64,000 bases of DNA from Desulfovibrio sp. (lineage in GTDB: Bacteria; Desulfobacterota; Desulfovibrionia; Desulfovibrionales; Desulfovibrionaceae): assembly GCA_016218665.1 (NCBI GenBank), contig JACRDI010000010.1:1-64000 (forward strand), in the 5' to 3' direction. The translations under genes and the position numbers were made by a program. This document shows positions 1 through 9,674 of the stretch, in pieces (the stretch's first letter is position 1; each line of letters opens with the position of its first letter). Below the pieces are notes generated by a model. The model did no database searches. It was not told the DNA's origin and was given only the letters and a program-made list of their open reading frames with translations.

Positions 1-31
1 GCCCCGCCCCGCATCAGCCCGAGAAAGGGGT

Positions 32-82
32 CAAGGGGGCTCGTCCCCCTTGCGGGGGAGTTCGAGGGGGCTGGCCCCCTCG
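32..82. repeat. Tandem GC-rich hairpin pair (dispersed-repeat-like)
   Basis: Two adjacent perfect 8-bp stems are visible. The first is CAAGGGGG (32-39) pairing with CCCCCTTG (45-52). The second is CGAGGGGG (63-70) pairing with CCCCCTCG (75-82). No T-run follows on either strand, so an intrinsic terminator is unlikely. The same two-hairpin layout, with a GCGGGG-type linker, recurs at 17400-17448. That suggests a dispersed intergenic repeat family. It lies just upstream of ispDF. Confidence 0.5.
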
Positions 83-123
83 ATTCATTCCACCCGCGGC
101 ACATCAATATATAGAGGCTCGGC

Positions 124-1377
124 ATGACCTCATCCCGTCCGCACACCGCCAACGCCTGGGCCGTGATCCTCGCGGCGGGCAGCGGCACGCGCCTGGCCGA
201 CGCCCTCCGGCTGGCGGGCGGCCCGCAACGCAAGCAGTACCTTAAGCTGGACGGCGCGCCCCTGTTCTGGAGGAGCGCCCGCACCTTCGCCCGCCTGCAG
301 GGCGTGCGGGGGCTCGTGTTCGTGTTTCCGCCCGAGGACCTGGACGCCATGCGCGCCGAGGTGGAAAGACTGTACGGGCGCGACCCCCTGGGCCTGCCGT
401 GGAAGGCCTGCGCGGGCGGGGCGCGGCGGCAGGACTCCGTGCGCCTGGGCCTGGGGCAGGTGCCGGGAGAGGCTGGGGCGGTGCTGGTGCACGATGCCGC
501 CCGGCCCTTCGCCAGCGCGGCCCTGGCCAGAAGGGTGCTCGGGGCGCTGGGTGAGGGGTGTGCCGCAGCCATTCCCGGCGTGGTGGTGACGGATACCATC
601 AAGCGCGTGGATGTGGATGACAAAGTTGTAGAAACGCCGGAGCGGGCCAGCCTGCGCGCCGTGCAGACGCCACAGGGCTTTGCGCTGGGGCCGCTGCTTC
701 AGGCCCACGCCAGGGCCGAGGCTGAGGGCTGGGAAGTCACGGACGACGCGGCCCTCATGGAGCGCGCCGGGCACGCCGTGGCCGTGGTGCAGGGCGAGGA
801 GGGGAACGTGAAGATCACCAATCCCGCGGACCTGGAGCTTTTGCGGCCCGTGGCCGCGGCGGCCCCGCGCACGGCCTGGGGTTACGATGTGCACAGGTAT
901 GTGGCCGAGGGCGAGGACGACCCCAGGGTGCTGGCCAAGGCCCGGCCCATGGTGCTCGGCGGGGTGGCCATTCCCGGCGGGCCGCGGGTTTTGGCCCACA
1001 GCGACGGCGACGTGCTGCTGCACGCCCTGACCGATGCGCTCCTGGGCATCGCCTGCGCGGGCGACATCGGGCAGCTTTTCCCCGACACCGACGCCGCCTT
1101 CGACAACATGCCCAGCGCCATCTTCGTGGCCGAGGGCCTCCGGCGCGTGCGGCAGGCCGGGTACAGGCCCATGCACGCGGATGTGACCATCGTGGCCCAG
1201 GTGCCCAAGGTCGGCCCGCACAAGGCGCGCATCGCCGCGCAAGTGGCGCAGTTGCTGGAGCTTCCGCCCGATGCCGTGAATGTGAAGGCCACCACCGAGG
1301 AGGGCCTGGGCTTCACGGGCGAGAAGCGCGGCATGAAGGCCGTGGCGGTGGTCACGGCGCTGCCGGATGCGCTGTAG
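124..1377 (+). CDS. ispDF: Bifunctional IspD/IspF enzyme (MEP isoprenoid pathway)
   Basis: This 417-residue protein fuses two enzymes of the non-mevalonate pathway. The N-terminal half (about residues 1-235) is the IspD 2-C-methyl-D-erythritol 4-phosphate cytidylyltransferase. It has the nucleotide loop AAGSGTRL and the motif VHDAARP. The C-terminal part (about 245-417) is the IspF cyclodiphosphate synthase, recognisable by the metal-binding DVH (in GYDVHRY), the HSDGDVLLH block and the ending GFTGEKRG. The cytosolic enzyme makes CDP-ME and later MEcPP; the intermediate IspE step is encoded elsewhere. The fused form is known from alpha-, delta- and epsilon-proteobacteria. The ATG at 124 has no clear ribosome-binding site, but it places the IspD motif at the normal distance. 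A strong terminator follows at once. Confidence 0.96.
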   Translation: MTSSRPHTANAWAVILAAGSGTRLADALRLAGGPQRKQYLKLDGAPLFWRSARTFARLQGVRGLVFVFPPEDLDAMRAEVERLYGRDPLGLPWKACAGGARRQDSVRLGLGQVPGEAGAVLVHDAARPFASAALARRVLGALGEGCAAAIPGVVVTDTIKRVDVDDKVVETPERASLRAVQTPQGFALGPLLQAHARAEAEGWEVTDDAALMERAGHAVAVVQGEEGNVKITNPADLELLRPVAAAAPRTAWGYDVHRYVAEGEDDPRVLAKARPMVLGGVAIPGGPRVLAHSDGDVLLHALTDALLGIACAGDIGQLFPDTDAAFDNMPSAIFVAEGLRRVRQAGYRPMHADVTIVAQVPKVGPHKARIAAQVAQLLELPPDAVNVKATTEEGLGFTGEKRGMKAVAVVTALPDAL

Positions 1378-1414
1378 CGGCCAGAAATAACGAAAGATTT
1401 TTCATGCATTGCCG

Positions 1415-1449
1415 CCGGGCCGGAGTGTTGTCTCCGGCCCGGTTTTTTT
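1415..1449 (+). terminator. Intrinsic terminator after ispDF
   Basis: A perfect 11-bp stem (1415-1425 with 1432-1442) with a 6-nt loop is followed directly by seven T residues (1443-1449). It ends ispDF transcription and isolates it from the amtB leader. Confidence 0.92.
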
Positions 1450-1857
1450 GCGCGTGCGGCCGTAAATGATTTTTACAAATTTGGAATCAGGTGGTCTTGG
1501 TTTTTCAGACTTGTCGCAGAGACCGTTGGAGATGAAGCGGGCACATTTTAAGATAAAGTTTTATATTTCGATATTAAAGAGTGTCGCGATGAGTTTGGCC
1601 CGGGAATTGCTTTCTTCTGGGCCGTCGGGCACGGAAATGGAGTTGAAATGACAAAAGAGTGTTTTCGTGGGCCGAGCGCACTTTGATGACTCCCTCAGTC
1701 AAGAGATAAAAGAGTTGTGGTGCGAAGGGTTGGGAAGAGTTCACGCGGATTCAGTTGTGTAGGCGAATTTTGACGTAATTGGGAAGGCGTTGCCCGTGCC
1801 GGATGTGGAAGGCCACAGGCGGGGCGATTTCCGGAAAAAGCAAGGGAGGTTCCCTCG
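1450..1857 (+). other. Low-GC leader region of amtB
   Basis: About 400 bases clearly richer in A+T than the genes around it. It holds the sigma-54-type promoter at 1596-1610. A 61-codon frame at 1466-1651 overlaps that promoter, has no ribosome-binding site and resembles nothing I recognise, so I do not call it a gene. If the promoter is used, amtB carries a leader of about 235 nt, long enough for further control. I see no riboswitch structure I can name. Confidence 0.5.
1596..1610 (+). promoter_or_regulatory. Sigma-54 (RpoN) -24/-12 promoter for amtB-glnB
   Basis: TGGCCC (1596-1601), GGGAA spacer, TTGC (1607-1610) followed by T. The invariant GG (1597-1598) and GC (1609-1610) are separated by exactly 10 bases. 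It matches the consensus TGGCAC-N5-TTGCW except for one base. Ammonium transporter/PII operons are classic NtrC/RpoN targets, so motif and context agree. No activator site was identified with confidence. Confidence 0.72.
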
Positions 1858-3423
<1,566 letters not shown>

Positions 3424-3455
3424 TTGAAAAAGGCGTCGACCCGTCCCTCCTCCAC

Positions 3456-6413
3456 GTGGACGAAATGAACGCCAGCATCCCGGCCCTGCCGCCAGCCGCC
3501 CAGCGGTTGCGGCAGGGCCGCATCCTTCTGGCCGAGGCGGCCGCGCAGGGCGAACTCGCCGCGTATCCCGTCGCCGCCTCGGCCCTTGTGGACGCCTACT
3601 TCCGCGAGCGGCTCGACGAGCTCAAGGCCGAGAGCCCGGCGCTCTTCGCCCAGCCCTGCGCCCTCATCGCCGTGGGCGGCTATGGCCGAAGCGAACTCTG
3701 CCCCGCCTCCGACGTGGACGTGCTCCTGCTCTACGAGAGCGCCATCCCCAAGCACGCCGACGAACTCTCGCGCGGGCTCTTCCACCCGCTGTGGGATCTC
3801 GGGCTGGACCTGGGGCACGGGGTGCGCGCCCTGGCCGACTGCATCCGGCTGTCCCTGGAGGACACCCAGGTGCTCACCTCCCTGCTCGACACGCGCATGA
3901 TCGCCGGGGACGCTGGCATCGTGGCCCGGCTGGAGGGGGAGTTCGCCTCCCGCGTGCTGTCCGGCTACGCCGGGACCTTCGGCCAATGGGTGCTGACCCA
4001 CAACGCCGCCCGCCGGGCGGAGTACGGCGACTCCAGCGGCCTGCTGGAGCCCGACCTCAAGAACGGCCTGGGCGGCCTGCGCGACGTGCACCAGATCCAC
4101 TGGCTCATGCGCGTGGACCCGGCACTCAAGGACGGCCCGGCCGCGCCCTTCACCCCGGCCGACCTGGATCTGCTGCGCCAGGACTACGCCTTCGTGCTGC
4201 GCGCGCGCACGGCCCTGCATTTGGCCGCGCGCCGCAAGACCGACCGCCTGAATTTCGACCTGCAGCCGGCGGTGGCCCGCGCCATGGGCTTCACCGGGGC
4301 CGAGCCCGCCCAGCCCGGCGAGGTGCAGGCCCCTGGCCAGTCCGCCCTGGCCACGGGCCTGGCCGTGGAGGCCTTCCTCTCGCGCCTGCACCAGAGCATG
4401 ACGCGCATCCGGGCCATGCGCCAGGCCTGCTGGATGGAGGCCTTTCCGCCGCAGCCGGGGGGCCAGGCCGAGGCCTGCCTCCAACCCGCCGCGACCACGC
4501 CGGAGATCTTCTGCGGACCCACGGGCATGGCCCTGCGCGACCCCGAGGCCGCGGCGGGGAATCCCGCGCTGATCCTTGAGCTCTACGTGGCCGCCGCGCG
4601 GCAGGCCCGGCCCGTGTGCTGGTCGGCCCTGCGGGCCACCCGCGCCGCCCTGGCCGACCCGGAGCGCCGCGCAGCCTTTGCGAACCTGCCGGGCATCCTG
4701 CCCGCGCTGGTGGAAATCTTCCGCGCCTCGGGCCAGCCCACGGAGAGCACCCCGCCCCAGGCCGCCCCCGCGCGAAAGCAGGAGGGCGGCGGCTTCGCCA
4801 AGGCCCTGAAGCGCTTCTTCGCGCCTGCTCCCGCGCCGGAAGCGCCGGGCCAGAAGGACCAGCCCGCCCCGGCGGACATCGCCCCGGCCGTGGCCACGCC
4901 CCTGCAGTCCATGCTCGACACCGGGCTCATGAGCGCCCTGGTGCCGGAGTTCGGCCCGGTGGAGCATCTGGTGCAGTTCGACGACTTCCACATCCACCCC
5001 GTGGGCAAGCACACGCTGGAGGTGGTGCGCGCCCTGGCGGCCATGCAGCCTGAGGCCAGCGGCGGCGCGCCCGGCGGCGACCTCTCGCCCGAGCTGCGCC
5101 GGCAGGCCGCGGAGCTGCCGCACTTCGACCGCCTGCTGCTGGCGGGCTTCTGCCACGACCTGGCCAAGCCCGACCGCGACCATTCCGGCGCAGGCGCGCA
5201 CCTGGCCACGGACGTTCTGCGCCGCCTGGGCGCCGACGAGCCCACCCAGGCCGACGTGGCCTTCCTGGTGAAGCAGCATCTGCTCATCCCCAAGATCGCC
5301 ACCCGGCGCGACCTGGCCGACGAGTCCGTGGCCGCGGGCGTGGCCGAGACCTGCGGCAGCGTGGAGCGGCTGGACATGCTGCACCTGCTGGCCGTGGCCG
5401 ACAGCCAGTCCACCGGCCCCAGGGCCTGGAACCCCTGGACGGCCTCGCTGTTCGAGGAACTTGTCCGCAAGGCGCGCAAGCTGCTCGTGGCCGGCCCCCT
5501 GGCCGAGCCCCACGCCGTGGACAAGAGCCGCCACGTGCGCGAGGAGGCCCTCAGACTGGCCCTCGCGCCTGCCTCCGGGAAGCCAGACACCGGGAAGGCT
5601 GGCACAGGCGAGCCCGGCGTCAGCGAGTCCCCGTTGGACGCGGCCTTTGCCGAGTCCTGCCTGGAGCGCATGCCTGCGCGCGCCTTCCTCGTGCTCGACG
5701 CGCCCACCATCGCCCGGCACATGCGTCTGGCCCGGCGCTTCAAGGACAGCCTGGACGAGGACATGGTGCGCAAGCCCGCAGGCAAGGCGGGCATCGGCGT
5801 GGCCGAGATCGACGCCGTGCCCGTGAAGGGCCGCGCCTTCCAGGTGAGCATCGCCGCCCTGGACCAGCCCGGGCTTTTCGCCGTCATGGCCGGGGTGCTG
5901 GCCCTGCACGACCTGAACATCCTCTCGGCCGAGGTGCTTACCTGGGCGCCGGGTTCGGCCGGGCCGGGCAACAGCCTGGCCGTGGACGTGTTCCTGGTGC
6001 AGGAGCCGGCCGAAGGGCTGTTCCTGGAGGACCTGTGGGCCCGCGTGAAGCGCGCCGTGGGCTACGCCCTCACGGGCAAGCTTTCGCTGGAGTACCGCCT
6101 GGAGCAGAAGCGCAGTTCGCCGCTTTCCCTGCCCTCGCGCGCGCCGAAAAGCCGCCGCAAGGTGCGCGTGGACAACGAGCAGAGCGACTTCTACACCCTG
6201 CTGGAGGTGGCCGCGCCCGACCGCCTGGGCCTGCTGCACGACCTGGCCAGGGCCATCTGCGCCCAGGACCTGCGCATCCATCTGGCGCGCATCGCCACCA
6301 GCGCCGGGCGCATCCACGACGTGTTCTACGTGCGCACGGGCGAGGGCCTCAAGCTCACCGACCCGGAGCGCGCCGAGGACGTCCGCCAGGCCCTGCTGAG
6401 CGCGGCCCAGTAG
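3456..6413 (+). CDS. glnD: PII uridylyltransferase / uridylyl-removing enzyme GlnD
   Basis: This 985-residue protein attaches UMP to, and removes it from, PII in response to glutamine. The nucleotidyltransferase motif GGYGRSEL lies at residues 74-81, with the metal-binding DVD at 86-88. The HD hydrolase domain has histidines near 519 (KHTLEVV) and 567 (FCHDLAKPD). Two C-terminal ACT domains, about residues 795-870 and 910-985, bind glutamine. It is about 95 residues longer than the E. coli enzyme, mostly because of a Pro/Ala/Lys-rich linker around residues 430-480. The likely start is GTG 3456; an in-frame ATG at 3465 is an alternative. It follows glnB by 32 bases, completing a transport-sensor-modifier set. 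Confidence 0.95.
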   Translation: MDEMNASIPALPPAAQRLRQGRILLAEAAAQGELAAYPVAASALVDAYFRERLDELKAESPALFAQPCALIAVGGYGRSELCPASDVDVLLLYESAIPKHADELSRGLFHPLWDLGLDLGHGVRALADCIRLSLEDTQVLTSLLDTRMIAGDAGIVARLEGEFASRVLSGYAGTFGQWVLTHNAARRAEYGDSSGLLEPDLKNGLGGLRDVHQIHWLMRVDPALKDGPAAPFTPADLDLLRQDYAFVLRARTALHLAARRKTDRLNFDLQPAVARAMGFTGAEPAQPGEVQAPGQSALATGLAVEAFLSRLHQSMTRIRAMRQACWMEAFPPQPGGQAEACLQPAATTPEIFCGPTGMALRDPEAAAGNPALILELYVAAARQARPVCWSALRATRAALADPERRAAFANLPGILPALVEIFRASGQPTESTPPQAAPARKQEGGGFAKALKRFFAPAPAPEAPGQKDQPAPADIAPAVATPLQSMLDTGLMSALVPEFGPVEHLVQFDDFHIHPVGKHTLEVVRALAAMQPEASGGAPGGDLSPELRRQAAELPHFDRLLLAGFCHDLAKPDRDHSGAGAHLATDVLRRLGADEPTQADVAFLVKQHLLIPKIATRRDLADESVAAGVAETCGSVERLDMLHLLAVADSQSTGPRAWNPWTASLFEELVRKARKLLVAGPLAEPHAVDKSRHVREEALRLALAPASGKPDTGKAGTGEPGVSESPLDAAFAESCLERMPARAFLVLDAPTIARHMRLARRFKDSLDEDMVRKPAGKAGIGVAEIDAVPVKGRAFQVSIAALDQPGLFAVMAGVLALHDLNILSAEVLTWAPGSAGPGNSLAVDVFLVQEPAEGLFLEDLWARVKRAVGYALTGKLSLEYRLEQKRSSPLSLPSRAPKSRRKVRVDNEQSDFYTLLEVAAPDRLGLLHDLARAICAQDLRIHLARIATSAGRIHDVFYVRTGEGLKLTDPERAEDVRQALLSAAQ

Positions 6414-6494
6414 TCCTTCGCGGCGGCGTTGCCTCCTTCGGCGCTTTCCGCTAGCCTTGCGCTCGTCCGCATCCCCAAACTTCCGGAGGTATCC

Positions 6495-7169
6495 ATGCGC
6501 GCACGCACCGCACAATCCCTTGCCGCCGTCGCCATCGCCGTCGCCCTGCTGCTGCCCGCCGCCCCGGCCGGGGCCCTCAGCCTGGGCGGGCTCTTCGGCT
6601 CCCCGGTGGACGCCGAGCTGGTGGCCCAGGTGCCGCAGGACAAGCGCGGCTCCATCAACAAGGCCGATTTCGAGCTGGCCTGCGCCAACCAGGACGTGGA
6701 GCTGGCCCAGCTGAAGGAAGAACTGGCCGACCGCCAGGACGACCTGGCCAACCTGTACACCAAGCTGGCCAAGGCCCAGGCCAGAGGGGCGGAGATCAAC
6801 CTCGACATCGCCAAGATGGAGGCCATAATGGCCAACAACCTCGGCAAGGCCGGGGACAACAAGAAAATCCTCAAGGACCTCCAGACCGACCGCGCCAAGA
6901 ACGCCACGGACGTGGGCGAGCTGAAGACCAAGATCGGTCCGGCCACGCTGATGGTGCGCGACTGGACCCAGCGCGTGGCCCAGAAGGAGAAGACCGTGGC
7001 CGAGTTCAAGGCCCGGCGCACGCCGGACGCCGTGAAGGCCGCCCCTTCGGCTCCGGCGGCTCCGGCCAAGGCGGATGACCCGGTGGAAATAATCAACCCC
7101 GAGCCGGGCTCCAAGGCCGCTCCGCCCGCCGCCGGCCCGGCCACGCCGGAGTCTGACCTGAAGAACTAG
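6495..7169 (+). CDS. Secreted coiled-coil protein of unknown function
   Basis: 224 residues. A Sec signal peptide (MRARTAQ..., hydrophobic to about residue 27, likely cut after AGA) is followed by a charged, helical segment (about 50-160) with strong coiled-coil character. A Pro/Ala-rich, probably disordered tail follows. The ATG at 6495 is chosen because GGAGGT sits 5 bases upstream and it gives a clean signal sequence; an earlier in-frame start at 6429 lacks both. I do not recognise the family. A structural periplasmic role is plausible, but function is unknown. It shares a two-way terminator with the convergent bactofilin gene. Confidence 0.8.
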   Translation: MRARTAQSLAAVAIAVALLLPAAPAGALSLGGLFGSPVDAELVAQVPQDKRGSINKADFELACANQDVELAQLKEELADRQDDLANLYTKLAKAQARGAEINLDIAKMEAIMANNLGKAGDNKKILKDLQTDRAKNATDVGELKTKIGPATLMVRDWTQRVAQKEKTVAEFKARRTPDAVKAAPSAPAAPAKADDPVEIINPEPGSKAAPPAAGPATPESDLKN

Positions 7170-7205
7170 CCATCCGGTCCGCGCGGGCCGTGCCCGCGCC
7201 ATCAT

Positions 7206-7245
7206 GCAAAAGCCCCCCGGTCCGTTGGGATCGGGGGGCTTTTGC
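7206..7245. terminator. Bidirectional terminator between convergent genes
   Basis: A 14-bp inverted repeat (GCAAAAGCCCCCCG at 7206-7219 with its complement at 7232-7245) leaves an A-run on one side and a T-run on the other. It can stop transcription from both the 6495-7169 gene and the minus-strand bactofilin gene. Confidence 0.9.
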
Positions 7246-7265
7246 GCGCAATGCGCCGGCGTCGC

Positions 7266-7772
7266 CTAGCTCTCGTCCTCGGTCTCGGGCGCGGCCGCTC
7301 CCACGGCCGGGGTGGCCGCGACGGACACCGCCCGGCCCCCGTGGGTGGGCAGCACCGGCATTTCCACATCGCCCAGCTCGGCGGGATCGCGGCGGGGATT
7401 CTTGTTGGGCATCTCTATGGTGCCGTTCAGCACCGCGCCCTGGTCCATGCCCAGTGCCGGGGTGATGAGATGGCCGTCGAACACGGCGTGCTCGTGCAGG
7501 TGGGCATGGCGGCTGGCGCGCACGGTGCCGATGAGGGTGCCGTTGGCGTTCAGGCTGGCCACCTCCACCTCGCCTTTCACCAGGGCCTCGCGCCCCAGGA
7601 TGAGGGTGCCCGTGGCGGAGATGGTGCCCAGGAAATGCCCGTCAATGCGCACCGAGCCCTCGAACGACAAATGGCCGGTGAACGTCGTGCCTGTTCCCAG
7701 GAACGCGTTCAGCTCGCCCGAGGTGTTGTCGGTCTCGGCGGTCTCGGAAAAAATTCGGGAAAACCACTTCAT
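7266..7772 (-). CDS. Bactofilin-family cytoskeletal protein
   Basis: 168 residues. The core (about 25-125) shows the bactofilin (DUF583) beta-helix pattern of short repeating turns with glycines, for example FEGSVRIDGHFLGTIS, then LILGREALVKGEVEV, then NGTLIGTV. It is flanked by short disordered ends, the C-terminal one Pro/Glu-rich. Bactofilins polymerise without nucleotide into membrane-associated filaments that organise cell shape, stalks or polar proteins. The gene stands alone, ending at a shared terminator, and its upstream neighbour is an S24 repressor in the same direction. The cellular role here is not shown. Confidence 0.9.
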   Translation of the reverse strand: MKWFSRIFSETAETDNTSGELNAFLGTGTTFTGHLSFEGSVRIDGHFLGTISATGTLILGREALVKGEVEVASLNANGTLIGTVRASRHAHLHEHAVFDGHLITPALGMDQGAVLNGTIEMPNKNPRRDPAELGDVEMPVLPTHGGRAVSVAATPAVGAAAPETEDES

Positions 7773-7878
7773 GGCTCACCTCAAGCAGCAAGGTCGGTGG
7801 GAGAAATAGACAGAGAGCGCTAACTGTAGCCGCATCTATCAGAAAAATCCAGCCCTTTTCGGGGCAGGAATCCGGGGG

Positions 7879-8622
7879 CTACTTGCGGCTCATGTCGCTC
7901 CAGGCCCAGACCACCCGGCCGCCGATGGCGCGCCCCAGCTCGCCGCCGTAGTCGCGGTTCAGCCGGTACACGCGCGGAGGGAAGTCGCGGGAGTTGTCGG
8001 AGTAGAACACCAGTTCCACATCGCCGTCCACGGCGCGGGTGGCCACGCGCTTCACCGCGCAGCCGCCGTCGGGCTCGGTGACGAGCATGATCTTGCCCGC
8101 CGGGTCGGGCGACTTGTCGGCCCGGTCCACCAGCACGATGTCGCCGGGGTGCAGGGTGGGCGTCATGGACAGCTCGCCCTTGCCGATGGTGGCCGCCACC
8201 AGGTCGGAGCGGAAACGCACGGATTCGTGGTGGCGCCACACCAACACCCAGCCCAGGATCTCGTCCTGCGGGATGCTTCCCGGCCTGGCGGCCACGGCCT
8301 CGGTCGCCAGGGGCACCGCGAAGTAGTCCTCGGCGGCGGGGTGGGGGGCGTCCTTTCCTGCCCCGGCCGCGCGGGCGGCAACGAAACAGACCTCGCGCGC
8401 GGCCTCGGGCGCGGCTTCCCCCGGCAGCACCAGCCGCGCGCCCAGGCCGTCCAGGATGCGCCCCAGCGACTCCACAGAGAGCCCGCGCTCGCCGTCCATG
8501 AAGCGGTTGAGCTGCGAGGGGTCGATGCCCAGGGCGTCGGCCATGCGCTTGCGGTTGGCGAAGTCCTTGTTCTCCCCGATCCTGGCCCACAGCATCTGTC
8601 GCAGGTTGCTGGCGAAGTCCAC
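7879..8622 (-). CDS. Phage-type transcriptional repressor with S24 peptidase domain
   Basis: 247 residues. The N-terminal helix-turn-helix (about residues 15-60: NRKRMADALGI, then PSQLNRFMDG) belongs to the lambda-repressor class. The C-terminal domain (about 130-245) is S24/LexA-like, with the serine motif LSMTPTLHPGD and the lysine motif CAVKRV. An Ala-Gly pair near ARAAGAG could be the self-cleavage site. Such proteins are prophage or stress repressors that may be inactivated by RecA. It is divergent from the small HTH gene at 9123, with a promoter-rich gap between. Whether it still controls phage genes is unknown; phage-derived genes lie 7-12 kb away. Confidence 0.88.
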   Translation of the reverse strand: MDFASNLRQMLWARIGENKDFANRKRMADALGIDPSQLNRFMDGERGLSVESLGRILDGLGARLVLPGEAAPEAAREVCFVAARAAGAGKDAPHPAAEDYFAVPLATEAVAARPGSIPQDEILGWVLVWRHHESVRFRSDLVAATIGKGELSMTPTLHPGDIVLVDRADKSPDPAGKIMLVTEPDGGCAVKRVATRAVDGDVELVFYSDNSRDFPPRVYRLNRDYGGELGRAIGGRVVWAWSDMSRK

Positions 8623-8675
8623 GGCCCCCCCTCTTGAGTTTGCGCGCGCGAAGGGCGGCGCATCGTTTGCGAGTT

Positions 8676-8704
8676 GTCATACTCAATAGCAGAACTTTTG
8701 TCGA
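8676..8704 (-). promoter_or_regulatory. Sigma-70-type promoter for the S24 repressor
   Basis: Read on the minus strand: -35 TCGACA (8704-8699), 17-base spacer, -10 TATGAC (8681-8676). It sits about 55 bases before the repressor ATG. Each box matches the consensus at 4-5 of 6 positions, and the nearby GACAAA repeats suggest autoregulation. Confidence 0.45.
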
Positions 8705-8731
8705 AGTCCACACCAAACTAGGAATGTGATA

Positions 8732-8760
8732 TTGACAAACATGTGTGCATTTGACAAAAT
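8732..8760 (+). promoter_or_regulatory. Possible plus-strand promoter with TTGACA direct repeats
   Basis: A perfect -35 box TTGACA (8732-8737) is followed after 17 bases by CAAAAT (8755-8760). A second TTGACA lies at 8751-8756. The pair could be a promoter toward 9123, or a direct-repeat operator (TTGACAAA twice, 19 bases apart) for the divergent repressor. Confidence 0.35.
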
Positions 8761-9122
8761 ATTGTTCGTGCAGGCGGTGGGGCATGCCCCCTGGCGAATT
8801 CCCGGACGACCTGCACGGGCAGTGGCGATTTCGGGGTGCGGCGGCAGAGGTGTTGCCGCCATGATGGTCCAAGTATAAGGGTTTTTGCGGTGGTTGCGCC
8901 CGGACGTCTGCCCTCCCGGATGGGAGGTGGCCTGCGAAGCAGCCGGCAGGACGGGTGGCGATGGTGCGCGGGGTTGTATGGCAATTGGCAAAATGTTGAA
9001 GCTGTTTCGGGTGCGGCAGGTGCCTGGGTACCGTGAGTGGAAGTTGCCTGCTGGCAAAGTGCCGGTATGCAGTTCCCCCCCTGCCTTCAAAGACCAGAGC
9101 GGCACAAGCACGGAGGCACACA

Positions 9123-9355
9123 TGGAAATGAACGCTGGCATCTGCGTCAAGGGCGCGCGGGCCATCTGCGAGGCCGTGGGGGAGAACCCCAAGCAGATCG
9201 TGCGCCTGGTGAACGAGTTGGGCCTGCCGGCCTGGCGGCGCGCGGGGTCGGGCTCGTGGCGGGCCCTGCCGGAGGACCTCAAGCGCTGGGTGGTCATCCA
9301 GCGCAACCGCCACCTGCCCGACAGCCTGCGCGGGGACGCGCCCCTTCAGCCGTAG
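9123..9355 (+). CDS. Small excisionase-like helix-turn-helix protein
   Basis: 77 residues with no signal or membrane segment. The pattern GARAICEAVGENPKQIVRL followed by LGLPAWRR and WRALPEDLKRWV resembles the winged HTH of excisionase/MerR-like DNA-binding proteins. In these, the last segment is the wing plus anchoring tryptophan. The ATG at 9123 is preceded by GGAGG at good spacing; longer upstream extensions of the frame have no ribosome-binding site. It faces the S24 repressor, a layout typical of a phage-derived switch. The target is unknown. Confidence 0.65.
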
Positions 9356-9535
9356 GCGACGGGGCCGGGGATGGCCTCCCCGGTCCGTCTCCTGAGCCGT
9401 CTCCCTCTCGCCTGTCCATCTTTGCCCGGCCTCTCGCCCGGGCCTCATGCCCGCTGCGCAGGTGCAACAGCCCCACGTGGCAGCCCATTTTGGGACTGCG
9501 GCGGCCGACAGGTTGCGCGGGGTTAACGCACTGTA

Positions 9536-9574
9536 AAAAATCCTGACACTCCCGACCGCAAAAAGTGCTGACAC
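9536..9574 (+). promoter_or_regulatory. Direct-repeat candidate activator sites upstream of a sigma-54 promoter
   Basis: AAAAATCCTGACAC (9536-9549) and AAAAAGTGCTGACAC (9560-9574) are near-identical direct repeats, 25 bases apart. They lie about 85-125 bases before the predicted start site of the promoter at 9634. That is the usual position for sites bound by a sigma-54 enhancer-binding protein. The binding protein is not identifiable here. Confidence 0.45.
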
Positions 9575-9633
9575 AGGCCGCAAGCAAGTCCATAAACCGC
9601 TATTATTCTAGGATGGTACGCTGCCAACTTCTG

Positions 9634-9648
9634 TGGCATGGGAATTGC
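9634..9648 (+). promoter_or_regulatory. Sigma-54 promoter for the receiver/TauE operon
   Basis: TGGCAT (9634-9639), GGGAA spacer, TTGC (9645-9648). GG at 9635-9636 and GC at 9647-9648 are 10 bases apart, as required. The predicted start near 9660 falls just before the AAGGAG ribosome-binding site (9664-9669) of the gene at 9675, giving a very short leader. Five of six positions in the -24 box and all four core -12 positions agree with the consensus. Confidence 0.72.
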
Positions 9649-9674
9649 GTTTGGGCTTTCCGCAAGGAGTGCCC

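Larger units (their letters stand above)
8623..9122. other. Divergent control region between repressor and small HTH gene
   Basis: 500 bases without a convincing gene. The first part (about 8660-8770) is A+T-rich and holds sigma-70-like promoters in both directions. It also holds three copies of GACAAA (8734-8739, 8753-8758 and inverted at 8697-8702) that could be operators. The rest, 8770-9110, is GC-rich with no feature I recognise; the open frames there have no ribosome-binding sites. Confidence 0.5.
9356..9674 (+). other. Gene-free control region before the receiver operon
   Basis: 319 bases. A small GC-rich hairpin (CCGGGGA/TCCCCGG, about 9366-9384) may weakly end the upstream transcript. 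The 3' half holds two direct repeats (9536-9574) and a sigma-54-type promoter (9634-9648). No gene is visible. Confidence 0.55.

Noticed and set aside
1466..1651. 61-codon frame upstream of amtB
   Set aside because: No ribosome-binding site, no recognisable sequence, and it overlaps the sigma-54 promoter.
1709..1735. Second sigma-54-like motif (TGGTGCGAAGGGTTGG) near amtB
   Set aside because: The -12 GC is missing and the spacing is off.
8836..9036. 66-codon plus-strand frame in the divergent control region
   Set aside because: No ribosome-binding site and protein-like pattern absent; the sequence looks non-coding.
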